The notes below the pieces were generated by a model. It was given only the letters and a program-made list of their open reading frames with translations, was not told the DNA's origin and made no database searches. Shown in pieces: positions 1-6,505 of a stretch of DNA of 10,413 bases. Source of the stretch: Chloroflexaceae bacterium UBA1466 (lineage in GTDB: Bacteria; Chloroflexota; Chloroflexia; Chloroflexales; Chloroflexaceae); NCBI GenBank assembly GCA_002325605.1, contig DCSM01000172.1:33491-43903 (forward strand), read 5' to 3'. The translations under genes and the position numbers were made by a program. The first letter of the stretch is position 1. Each line of letters opens with the position of its first letter.

Positions 1-352
1 ACAACCCGCCGACCAGTTGCTCTGCCTGCCAAGCCTCGACACTGTGAGCGAAACCTAACTCGTGAAGTTTACAATAAGCCTCGATGAGTTCAGTTGAAAG
101 CCACGTCTCCTCGCGCCTTGGCGCAGAACGGGCGCAAGCTTCGATTGTCGCCCGAAAAGCCGAGTCAATTCGGAGTTCAAAGGGACAATGGCGCATTTTT
201 CGGGCCAGTCGCCGCGAAACCCGAAAAGTTTCCAGGGGCAAAATCGCTCTGGGATTTGGGTCATACCAAGCAATTTCCCCTTGGGCATTCGCCATTGGGA
301 ACAGCCCTTGGCTATAAGCTGCAAGCAGCATTTGGGGTGAAAGAATCGTCAT
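1..352 (-). CDS. aat: Leucyl/phenylalanyl-tRNA--protein transferase, N-terminal part (cut by window edge)
   Basis: Aat moves Leu or Phe from aminoacyl-tRNA to the N-terminus of proteins starting with Lys or Arg, creating a primary N-degron for ClpS/ClpAP (family knowledge). Reading the complement from the ATG at 352-350 gives 117 codons without a stop up to the left edge. Family landmarks appear in order: LLAAYSQGLFPMA near residues 9-21, IAWYDPNPRAILPL near 27-40, F-R-V-S-R-R-L near 43-49, TWLSTELIEAY near 84-94, and HSVEAWQAEQLVGGL at 103-117. Full-length homologs have roughly 200-230 residues, so about the first half is here. The start lies 14 bp after the stop of the upstream nucleotidyltransferase gene. 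It has no clear Shine-Dalgarno, so co-transcription and translational coupling are likely. The next in-frame ATG (residue 8) is less plausible. Identity is quite sure; the distal half is unseen. Confidence 0.93.
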   Translation of the reverse strand, partial: MTILSPQMLLAAYSQGLFPMANAQGEIAWYDPNPRAILPLETFRVSRRLARKMRHCPFELRIDSAFRATIEACARSAPRREETWLSTELIEAYCKLHELGFAHSVEAWQAEQLVGGL

Positions 353-366
353 GCCTGGCTCAAACT

Positions 367-2883
367 CTACTGGAGACCAGTTACTAAGGCGGCATACTTC
401 TCAATCAGCAATTGCGCTTGATCTTCGTTTTGACCTTCGGCGATAACGTGAAAAAAGGGCGCATCAGGATCAGGCAAAATCAAAACCCAATCATTGCCTA
501 AATCAATTTTGATGCCATCAACCTGCTCTAAACGCCGATCTTGATAGCGTTGACTCAACATTCGCATAACTTTGCCCTTGTATTCCCAGCGACAAGGAAC
601 TTTAGTCTCGCTCAGATAATAAGAAGGAAGTTTTGCAACTACCTCACTAAGCGTAGTTTCGTTGAGCGTCAACAATTCCATGGTTTTGACAACCGCAAAA
701 AGCCCGTCAGCAACGGGCTGAAACGAAGGAAAGATATAATTTCCCTGGCTATCCCCGAGTAAAACTAGCTCAGGATGTTCGGCGGCAGTCTGCATTAAGG
801 CCCCTAAAGTAGCCTTAGTTCGCAAAATTTTGCCGCCGTAAAGCGCGGCAATTTCCTCAAACGCTCGCGGAGCCGTAACGGGCACAGCCACTGTACCCCC
901 GTTATTGGCTTTGAGGGCTAAAGCAGCCAGCGCAGCCAGGGCTTTCATCCCTGGAATAACCTGGCCCTTGTTATCAACTAAGCTAATTCTTTCGCCGCCA
1001 CCATCAATTCGCACGCCCATGCGAGCCTCTAAGACCGGCGTGATTTGCGTCAGACGATGCAACCCCATTTTAACCTGGTCGCTCGCTTGCACAATGCGAT
1101 TTTCGTCCAGATTAGCATTCAATTCAACGACATCTACTTCCAAAAAGCGCAGAATCGAAGGTAAGATGGTGCTGGCATTCGCATTTGCATAATCAATCAC
1201 CAAATAAGGGTGGCGGTTAGTCTCACGGGAACGCTTAATTTGGTCCAGAGCATCTGATCGCAAAGCTCGCAGGAAGGCTTCAACATAAATTTTTTCAACA
1301 TTTCGACTATATGAAATGCGCCCAATCTCATCAAGATAGACGCGGCGATAGTCTTCGCGGAAAAAGATGCTTTCGATCTTGCGCTCAACTTGCGTACTAA
1401 GGTCTAAACCACGTTCATCAAAGAACTTAACCTCGGCCATTCGCTGATCAGTTGGCGAAAGGCGGACATGAACCCCGCCAATCGCATCGCAAGCCGCTGT
1501 AAAATAGCGAGCTACGGGGATGGGAAAAGTCGTAATATCAAAAACCTGGATGCCCGCCGAAGTCAACCCTGCAATCAAGGCCCGTTTGAGCATTTGGGGC
1601 GTATAATGCGGGTCGCGGTTGATGGTTACAGCTTTACCACGGGGCAAATTTGCGCCGTAAGCGGCCCCAAGGCGCGCACAAAACTCTGGCGTGATCTCCA
1701 CATTGACCAACCCGCGCACCCCTTGCCGCCCAAAAAGCACCCGCCGCGCTTGGCTGCCCCAAATCAGGCTGGTCGTGACCGTCACCCCTTCATCGATTTC
1801 TTTGCTGGGCCAGATTTTGACTCCCGGCTGGATAACTGCGCCACTTCCAATCTGCACCCCATCGCTCACGACAACCCCTTCAAAAAGCACCGCCCGACTG
1901 CGAATATCGCATTGCCGTGAAACAATTGCGCCGCGCAATTCAGCCCGTTCGCCGATGTAAGAATTGCGCCCAATCAACGAGCGATCTATCGTTGCGTTAC
2001 TTTCGATGATGGTATAATCCCGAATAAAAGAAGGCCCTTGAATCAAGGCCCCTGCCTTAATTTTGACCCCATGCCCTAAGAAGATTGGCCCATATAAATG
2101 CGCTTCGGGCGAGATTTCAACGTCATTATCTACCCAAATTCCACTGCCAAGATGATTGCCAACTCGCGGTAATTGCACTTTTCCTTCGAGGTAATCGTAG
2201 CAAGATCGCATATATTCTTCAATTGTGCCAATATCAGTCCAATAACCTTGCGCGATGTGGCCCAAAATCTTGATCTCATTTTGCAACAAACGCGGAAAGA
2301 CATCCCGTGACCAATCAACAACTTTCCCTGGCTCAATATAGCTAAAAATTTCGGGGTTGAGGAGATAAATTCCCGTATTGACCGTATCCGAACAAACATC
2401 GCCCCAGCTTGGTTTTTCCAAAAAATATTGCACATAACCCTGCTCATCGGTAACAACCACGCCGTACTCCAGCGGATTAACTACACGAGTGAGGGTAAGA
2501 GTTGCCATAGCATTGGAAGCGCGATGTTTTTGGATGATCTGCGTGAGGTTAATGTCAGTTAGCGCGTCGCCCGAAATTACCAGAAATGGCTCTTGAAGTA
2601 AATGGGCGGCATTTTTGACGCTGCCTGCCGTTCCAAGAGGAATTTCTTCCAGCGAATAGTTGATATTCACCCCATAACTACTGCCATCACCATAGTAATC
2701 TTGAATAACATTGGCCAGATATTGCACGGTGATCACAATCTCCGTAATGCCATGGATTTTGAGCAATTCGATAATATGGTGAATAGCTTGGCGGTCAACT
2801 AGAACCACCATTGGTTTGGGGCGATTGACGGTCAAGGGTCGTAAGCGGGTCCCTTCGCCGCCAGCCATGATTACCGCTTTCAT
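367..2883 (-). CDS. Sugar-1-phosphate nucleotidyltransferase / beta-helix / phosphomannomutase-like fusion (mannose-1-phosphate guanylyltransferase type)
   Basis: This cytoplasmic 838-residue protein probably makes a nucleotide sugar (GDP-mannose or similar) from NTP and sugar-1-phosphate. Residues 1-235 are an NTP-transferase fold: GGEGTRLRPLT at 8-18, RPKPM at 21-25, then ISGDALTD with the metal-binding Asp, NTGIYLL and DIGTIEEY. Residues about 241-375 are hexapeptide-like left-handed beta-helix repeats. From about 380 to the end it resembles phosphoglucomutase/phosphomannomutase, but every catalytic loop is changed. The serine loop (usual ASHNP) reads RLSPTD around S476. The metal loop (usual DGDGDR) reads DGGGER at 627-632. 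The sugar loop (usual GExSGH) reads GDSQGN at 710-715. The phosphate loop (usual RPSGTEP) reads LPDPDAP near 803-809. The C-terminal half is therefore probably not a mutase. Related fusions occur in cyanobacteria, actinobacteria and Chloroflexota. Substrate and nucleotide cannot be fixed from sequence. The start has a weak Shine-Dalgarno and a leader of roughly 95 nt. Confidence 0.9.
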   Translation of the reverse strand: MKAVIMAGGEGTRLRPLTVNRPKPMVVLVDRQAIHHIIELLKIHGITEIVITVQYLANVIQDYYGDGSSYGVNINYSLEEIPLGTAGSVKNAAHLLQEPFLVISGDALTDINLTQIIQKHRASNAMATLTLTRVVNPLEYGVVVTDEQGYVQYFLEKPSWGDVCSDTVNTGIYLLNPEIFSYIEPGKVVDWSRDVFPRLLQNEIKILGHIAQGYWTDIGTIEEYMRSCYDYLEGKVQLPRVGNHLGSGIWVDNDVEISPEAHLYGPIFLGHGVKIKAGALIQGPSFIRDYTIIESNATIDRSLIGRNSYIGERAELRGAIVSRQCDIRSRAVLFEGVVVSDGVQIGSGAVIQPGVKIWPSKEIDEGVTVTTSLIWGSQARRVLFGRQGVRGLVNVEITPEFCARLGAAYGANLPRGKAVTINRDPHYTPQMLKRALIAGLTSAGIQVFDITTFPIPVARYFTAACDAIGGVHVRLSPTDQRMAEVKFFDERGLDLSTQVERKIESIFFREDYRRVYLDEIGRISYSRNVEKIYVEAFLRALRSDALDQIKRSRETNRHPYLVIDYANANASTILPSILRFLEVDVVELNANLDENRIVQASDQVKMGLHRLTQITPVLEARMGVRIDGGGERISLVDNKGQVIPGMKALAALAALALKANNGGTVAVPVTAPRAFEEIAALYGGKILRTKATLGALMQTAAEHPELVLLGDSQGNYIFPSFQPVADGLFAVVKTMELLTLNETTLSEVVAKLPSYYLSETKVPCRWEYKGKVMRMLSQRYQDRRLEQVDGIKIDLGNDWVLILPDPDAPFFHVIAEGQNEDQAQLLIEKYAALVTGLQ

Positions 2884-2915
2884 AGAAAAGGCGACAAGAA
2901 AACCACCGACTTTAG

Positions 2916-2943
2916 GGGAGGTGAAGACCTGTCGCGGTCCTCC
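2916..2943 (-). promoter_or_regulatory. Possible hairpin in the 5' leader of the nucleotidyltransferase fusion gene
   Basis: In the minus-strand transcript, AGGACC (2941-2936) can pair with GGTCTT (2929-2924) around the loop GCGACA. Two further G-C pairs follow across a CA bulge. The element lies between the predicted promoter and the start codon. It also sequesters a GGAGG that is too far upstream (about 55 nt) to serve the annotated start. It may be a leader structure or chance; there is no known riboswitch match. Confidence 0.25.
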
Positions 2944-2986
2944 TTTCTATTAAAAACCCACGCATTTAAGCCAATTTCAAGGGCGC

Positions 2987-3015
2987 AGTATAGCATAGAA
3001 AAGCACAATTTACAA
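2987..3015 (-). promoter_or_regulatory. Promoter of the nucleotidyltransferase fusion-aat operon
   Basis: On the minus strand, TTGTAA (3015-3010) is followed by exactly 17 nt and then TATACT (2992-2987). A TG one base before the -10 box makes it an extended -10 (TATGCTATACT). Spacing and sequence fit the vegetative sigma factor. Transcription would start near 2980, leaving a leader of about 95 nt. Confidence 0.72.
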
Positions 3016-3052
3016 TAAATTTAGGGTGGTGGGCTTGCCAACCCCAGGCTTT

Positions 3053-3081
3053 TTGCCAGCCCCGCGAGTCTATGCTATACT
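3053..3081 (+). promoter_or_regulatory. Promoter of tRNA-Leu
   Basis: TTGCCA (3053-3058), a 17-nt spacer and TATACT (3076-3081) with an upstream TG form an extended -10 promoter. The TATGCTATACT box is identical to the one firing the other way at 2987. Transcription would start near 3088, about 23 nt before the mature tRNA 5' end. Confidence 0.72.
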
Positions 3082-3110
3082 TAGGTTACGCCTTTGGCTC
3101 GGAAGCCTCT

Positions 3111-3194
3111 GGGGATGTGGCGAAATGGCAGACGCGTATGCCTTAGGAGCATATGTTGCAAGACGTGTGGGTTCAAGTCCCACCATCCCCACCA
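3111..3194 (+). tRNA. tRNA-Leu (anticodon UAG), CCA encoded
   Basis: This is a class II tRNA cloverleaf. The acceptor stem GGGGATG (3111-3117) pairs with CATCCCC (3184-3190), followed by discriminator A (3191) and an encoded CCA (3192-3194). The anticodon stem TATGC/GCATA (3137-3141, 3149-3153) closes the loop CTTAGGA, so the anticodon is TAG at 3144-3146, reading CUN leucine codons. A 13-nt long variable arm (3154-3166) is typical of Leu. The T arm is GTGGG-TTCAAGT-CCCAC (3167-3183). All arms are perfectly paired, so the gene looks functional. It is a single transcription unit with its own promoter. Confidence 0.96.
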
Positions 3195-3226
3195 CAAATT
3201 ATCAAATCTGGCAGGCCAACCCCACG

Positions 3227-3250
3227 AGGTGTAGCAAAGTGGCTACACCT
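3227..3250 (+). terminator. Perfect 9-bp hairpin downstream of tRNA-Leu (possible terminator or processing site)
   Basis: AGGTGTAGC (3227-3235) and GCTACACCT (3242-3250) are exact reverse complements around a 6-nt loop, AAAGTG. The hairpin sits 33 nt past the tRNA CCA end, where a terminator would be expected. No T tract follows (TATGCTG instead), so it is not a classical intrinsic terminator. It could be a 3' processing or stability element. Confidence 0.45.
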
Positions 3251-3300
3251 TATGCTGCGCTAAAATCCTTCTTTGCAGAGGAGCAGGTGCTGAATTTAGC

Positions 3301-3497
3301 ACAGCCCAAACCCTGTCGAAACCAGTCCTTCACTTGAATGAGAGTTTTGAAGACCTCCCAGCGGACCAAACACAAATTGCGCGATTCCTCGCAAGCCTTC
3401 CAAGCCCTTTTCTTCCAAGCCAAAATCATTCATGTCACTCGCTGGGTGAGCGGGGGGCGAGTTTTGTACAGCCCAAACCCTGCCAAACCCAGTTCTT
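3301..3497. repeat. Diverged direct repeat pair
   Basis: ACAGCCCAAACCCTG occurs identically at 3301-3315 and 3468-3482. Similarity continues for about 15 more bases (AAACC, AGT, CTT with small differences). The spacing is 167 bp. The rest of the two flanks does not align well by eye, so these look like short dispersed repeats rather than a recent tandem duplication. Confidence 0.55.
3397..3421. repeat. Short direct repeat CTTCCAAGCC
   Basis: The 10-mer CTTCCAAGCC is present at 3397-3406 and again at 3412-3421, a 15-bp period, in the gene-free interval. It has no known function and may be the product of local slippage. Confidence 0.4.
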
Positions 3498-3586
3498 TGA
3501 TTCGGCTGTTTCAGCTTTCAAAACCGCGCAAGTTGGGCTTAGGGCCTAGCAAAACTGTTTGGTTAGGGCCAAAAGCAAGGTTTAAT

Positions 3587-3616
3587 TTGATTATAAATTG
3601 AAATTTATGTTATACT
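3587..3616 (+). promoter_or_regulatory. Promoter of lon
   Basis: TTGATT (3587-3592), an 18-nt spacer and TATACT (3611-3616) preceded by TGT give an extended -10 promoter with the box TATGTTATACT. It lies in an AT-rich patch. Transcription would start near 3623 and give a leader of about 120 nt before the ATG at 3745. No CIRCE element is seen. Confidence 0.65.
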
Positions 3617-3629
3617 AGAGAAGAAATAA

Positions 3630-3643
3630 TAAAGAATTCTTTA
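3630..3643. promoter_or_regulatory. 14-bp perfect palindrome just downstream of the lon promoter (candidate operator)
   Basis: TAAAGAATTCTTTA is fully self-complementary. It starts 13 bp after the -10 hexamer, roughly +8 to +21 of the transcript. Because it has no loop it would make a poor RNA hairpin, so a DNA-binding dimer site is the more natural reading. Chance is possible given the AT-rich context. Confidence 0.35.
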
Positions 3644-3744
3644 GTAGTTTACGGAAAAGATTGTGGTAACAAGATTTTTTCTGGCTTTCCTTCTGACTGA
3701 CTAAGGCTAGGCACATTAGCGTGCCAGAACAAATAGGAACACCG

Positions 3745-6429
3745 ATGAGCGAAAATAAAGCCGAGCGCGAACAAGACCTCGTGCGTGAACCGACCTCCCG
3801 TGAACGGGAGTTGCCCCTGGTGGTTCTGGGTGAAATGGTCATTATGCCCCACATGACAGTGCCTCTTCAAGTCGGTCAGGGCAAGTCGTACCGGGCGATG
3901 GAACATGCTTGGGAAAGTGATCACGAAGTCTTACTGATTTTCGTTTCTGAAAACGAAATCGAAGGCTACAAAAGTAATCAAACCCAGCAACTTCCGCCCA
4001 TTGGGGTAATTGCCAAACTAATGGAATTCATGAAATTACCCGATGGGACGGTCCGCATTATTTTAGAGGGGCTTCAGCGGGCCCAAATCAAAGGGGCCGT
4101 GCAGAGCGACCCGTTCTATTGTGTGCGCTGTAGCCCCATCCGCGACCCCGAAGTTGGGGGCATGGAAATCCAGGCCCTGATGGAAACGGTCAAGCAACAG
4201 GTTGATGAGTTCGTCGATCATCTGGGCGAAGTGCCCCAAGAAGCTGTCGCTTTTGTCCACCGCATTGAGCGGCCAGGCTATCTGGCGGACATTGTGACCT
4301 GGGGGCCGGCGTTTGAATTTCGAGACCGCCTCGATATTTTGAACACTTTAGACCCCGCCGAAAGGCTCCGTAAGACCTATCTGATTCTTGCTCGGCGCTT
4401 AGAACTGCTCAAATTGCGGCATAAGATTCAGCAAGATACCAAAGAAGTGTTGGATCAGAGCCAGCGTGAGTATTTCTTGCGCGAACAAATGCGAGTTATT
4501 CGGCGCGAATTGGGCGAAGATGAAGAGGGCGATGACCCAATTGATGAATTACGGCGCAAAGTCGCGGAGCTTGAGGCTCCCGAATATGCGAAAAACCAAG
4601 CGCTGCATGAGATCAAGCGATTAGCGCAACAAGGAATGAATAGCCCTGAATCAGGGGTTATTCGCACTTACCTTGATTGGATTTTGAACTTGCCCTGGGG
4701 CGAAGAGAAATTCCCTGAAATCAGCTTGATTGAAGCCCAGCGCGTTTTGGATGCCGACCACTTTGGGTTGGAGAAGGTCAAGGAGCGCATCCTCGAATTT
4801 CTAGCCGTTCGCAAATTGGCCGGCAGTAAGATGCGTTCGCCGATTCTCTGTTTTGTGGGCCCGCCAGGCGTGGGTAAAACTAGTTTGGGCCGTTCAATTG
4901 CCCGTGCTTTGGGTCGCCAATTTGTGCGTACTAGCTTGGGTGGGATTCGAGATGAGGCCGAGATTCGGGGCCATCGGCGCACTTATATCGGCGCAATGCC
5001 AGGGCGCGTTATTCAATCTATGAAAACCGCCAAATCGCGCAGTCCTGTCTATATGCTCGATGAAATTGATAAAGTCGGGATGGATTTTCGGGGCGACCCG
5101 ACTTCGGCCCTCCTGGAAGTTCTTGATCCTGAACAAAACAGTGCTTTCAGCGACCATTACTTAGAGATTCCCTACGATCTTAGCAAAGTCATCTTCATTG
5201 CGACTGCTAATCAGCTTGATCCCATCCCTGTTCCTTTGCGAGATCGAATGGAAGTGATTGAAATCGGTGGTTATACCGAAGACGAAAAGCTCGGTATTGC
5301 CCGCGGTTTTCTGGTTCCCAAACAGCGCGAGTTTCACGGCTTAAAAGAAGACCAATTGGCGATTACGGAGGAAGCGACGTTCAAGCTGGTTCGCAACTAT
5401 ACGCGAGAAGCGGGCGTGCGGAACTTAGAGCGCGAATTGGCTACAATTTGCCGCAAAGTAGCCCGCAAGGTGGCTGCTTCAATGGACGCGCTGGAAGAGC
5501 ATCCGCCGCTTTCGATGTCTTTCACGATTGATGCGAACGATAAGGCTAAAGTGGTCAGCGATGCGGCTCCCTCGATTCGCAGTGATCGGGATCACCTGGT
5601 CTCCTTCCCCGTCGAGACAGAAGGGGTTGTGGCTCTGGTGAATACCAAGTCGATTCTGGAAAAAGAGGATGCGAATCAGGTCAGCGAGGCAACAGAAGCG
5701 CAAGTTGTCGAGCTTGAAAAGCTAGAAGAAGGGCAAGCTCCCGTGGAACTTTCCTTCAAAATAGATGCCGAAGACATCGTGACCTATCTTGGCCCCGAAC
5801 GCTTCAATTATGGCATTGTGGAGGATTTCGACGCGGTAGGCGTGGCAACGGGCGTAGCCTGGACTCCAAGTGGCGGCGATATTTTGAGCATCGAGGTTTT
5901 GCCTGTCTTAGGCAAAGGGACGCTCCAGCTTACGGGGCAACTCGGCGAAGTAATGCGCGAAAGTGCCCAGGCTGCGATGTCTTACGCTCGCTCGCGGGCC
6001 GACCAACTGGGGTTGGATGTCAAGTATTTTGAGGAACATTCCTTCCACATTCACGTTCCTGAAGGCGCTGTGCCAAAAGATGGCCCTTCAGCAGGAATTA
6101 CCCTGACCACGGCTCTCATCAGCGCGATGACGGGCAAAGCTGTGCGCCGTGATGTGGCGATGACAGGCGAAATTACGCTGCGCGGCAAAGTTTTAGGCAT
6201 CGGCGGGCTGAAAGAAAAAACCCTCGCCGCTCATCGGGCTGGGATTAAGACCTTCATTTTGCCGAAAGAAAATGCCAAAGATATTGGCGAATTGCCCGAA
6301 AAGGTGCGCCAAGACCTGATCCTCATTCCCGTAGCTTCCATGGAGGAAGTGCTGAAAATTGCTTTTGAGCAGGTCACCCCGCCCCAACCGACGGTGGCAG
6401 TGGCGGTAGTAACCCCAATCGTAAGCTAA
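3745..6429 (+). CDS. lon: ATP-dependent serine protease Lon (LonA type) with an extended linker
   Basis: Lon unfolds and degrades damaged and regulatory proteins in the cytoplasm as a ring-shaped ATPase-protease. From the ATG at 3745 it has 894 residues, against about 780-810 usually. The substrate-binding LON domain is at about 20-215, followed by a helical, probably coiled region. Walker A GPPGVGKT is at 372-379, Walker B is within MLDEIDKV, and the EIRGHRRTYIGAMPGR segment follows Walker A. The S16 protease domain follows from about 680, with catalytic S782 (PKDGPSAG) and K825 (GGLKEK), 43 residues apart as in E. coli. Between the AAA alpha-subdomain and the protease (about 587-678) lies extra sequence that appears to duplicate an SFxIDAxD element. 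A Val/Pro-rich tail ends the protein. The ATG at 3745 has AGGA 6 nt upstream; an in-frame GTG at 3721 is the alternative start (902 residues). The gene is monocistronic: own promoter, terminator behind. Confidence 0.96.
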   Translation: MSENKAEREQDLVREPTSRERELPLVVLGEMVIMPHMTVPLQVGQGKSYRAMEHAWESDHEVLLIFVSENEIEGYKSNQTQQLPPIGVIAKLMEFMKLPDGTVRIILEGLQRAQIKGAVQSDPFYCVRCSPIRDPEVGGMEIQALMETVKQQVDEFVDHLGEVPQEAVAFVHRIERPGYLADIVTWGPAFEFRDRLDILNTLDPAERLRKTYLILARRLELLKLRHKIQQDTKEVLDQSQREYFLREQMRVIRRELGEDEEGDDPIDELRRKVAELEAPEYAKNQALHEIKRLAQQGMNSPESGVIRTYLDWILNLPWGEEKFPEISLIEAQRVLDADHFGLEKVKERILEFLAVRKLAGSKMRSPILCFVGPPGVGKTSLGRSIARALGRQFVRTSLGGIRDEAEIRGHRRTYIGAMPGRVIQSMKTAKSRSPVYMLDEIDKVGMDFRGDPTSALLEVLDPEQNSAFSDHYLEIPYDLSKVIFIATANQLDPIPVPLRDRMEVIEIGGYTEDEKLGIARGFLVPKQREFHGLKEDQLAITEEATFKLVRNYTREAGVRNLERELATICRKVARKVAASMDALEEHPPLSMSFTIDANDKAKVVSDAAPSIRSDRDHLVSFPVETEGVVALVNTKSILEKEDANQVSEATEAQVVELEKLEEGQAPVELSFKIDAEDIVTYLGPERFNYGIVEDFDAVGVATGVAWTPSGGDILSIEVLPVLGKGTLQLTGQLGEVMRESAQAAMSYARSRADQLGLDVKYFEEHSFHIHVPEGAVPKDGPSAGITLTTALISAMTGKAVRRDVAMTGEITLRGKVLGIGGLKEKTLAAHRAGIKTFILPKENAKDIGELPEKVRQDLILIPVASMEEVLKIAFEQVTPPQPTVAVAVVTPIVS

Positions 6430-6456
6430 CTGCTAACTAAAAAGTCGACCACTTTT

Positions 6457-6488
6457 AGAGGGACGTTTTGCAACGTCCCTCTTTTTTT
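6457..6488 (+). terminator. Intrinsic terminator of lon
   Basis: AGAGGGACGTT (6457-6467) pairs perfectly with AACGTCCCTCT (6472-6482) around a TTGC tetraloop. A run of seven T (6482-6488) follows. It begins 27 bp after the lon stop codon and lies between convergent lon and galT. The opposite strand has no U tract after the stem, so it mainly serves lon. Confidence 0.92.
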
Positions 6489-6505
6489 GAGCAATTGCAC
6501 AAGCA

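Larger units (their letters stand above)
3195..3720. other. Gene-free interval between tRNA-Leu and lon
   Basis: This stretch of about 526 bp has no credible gene. The open frames here (for example 3334-3549 and 3338-3601 on the plus strand) have low-complexity translations, no recognisable motif and no ribosome site. It contains the hairpin at 3227-3250, diverged direct repeats (3301/3468, 3397/3412, 3539/3563), the lon promoter, a palindrome at 3630-3643 and the long lon leader. It may hold decayed sequence or an unrecognised RNA. Confidence 0.6.

Noticed and set aside
55..324. 89-residue minus-strand open frame
   Set aside because: It overlaps aat in another frame; only the aat frame carries family motifs.
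1468..1920. 150-residue plus-strand open frame
   Set aside because: Antisense to the conserved beta-helix/PMM-like part of the fusion gene; Pro-rich shadow translation with no motifs.
3026..3337. 103-residue plus-strand open frame over the tRNA region
   Set aside because: It runs through the tRNA promoter and the tRNA-Leu gene itself, so it cannot be a normal coding gene.
3334..3601. Two overlapping plus-strand frames (71 and 87 residues) before lon
   Set aside because: No ribosome site and no motif, and the translations simply follow the C/A-rich repeats of the interval.
3195..3720. CRISPR array or integrative element att site
   Set aside because: The repeats are few, short, irregularly spaced and diverged. 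There is no integrase or cas gene and no clear duplication of the tRNA 3' end.
1..3720. N-degron/Lon proteolysis island because aat and lon are near each other
   Set aside because: They lie in separate, divergent transcription units with a tRNA between; nearness alone does not support a system.
3721..3744. GTG at 3721 as the lon start
   Set aside because: It is possible, but its upstream AGG is poorly spaced. The ATG at 3745 has AGGA at 6 nt and matches the usual Lon N-terminus better.
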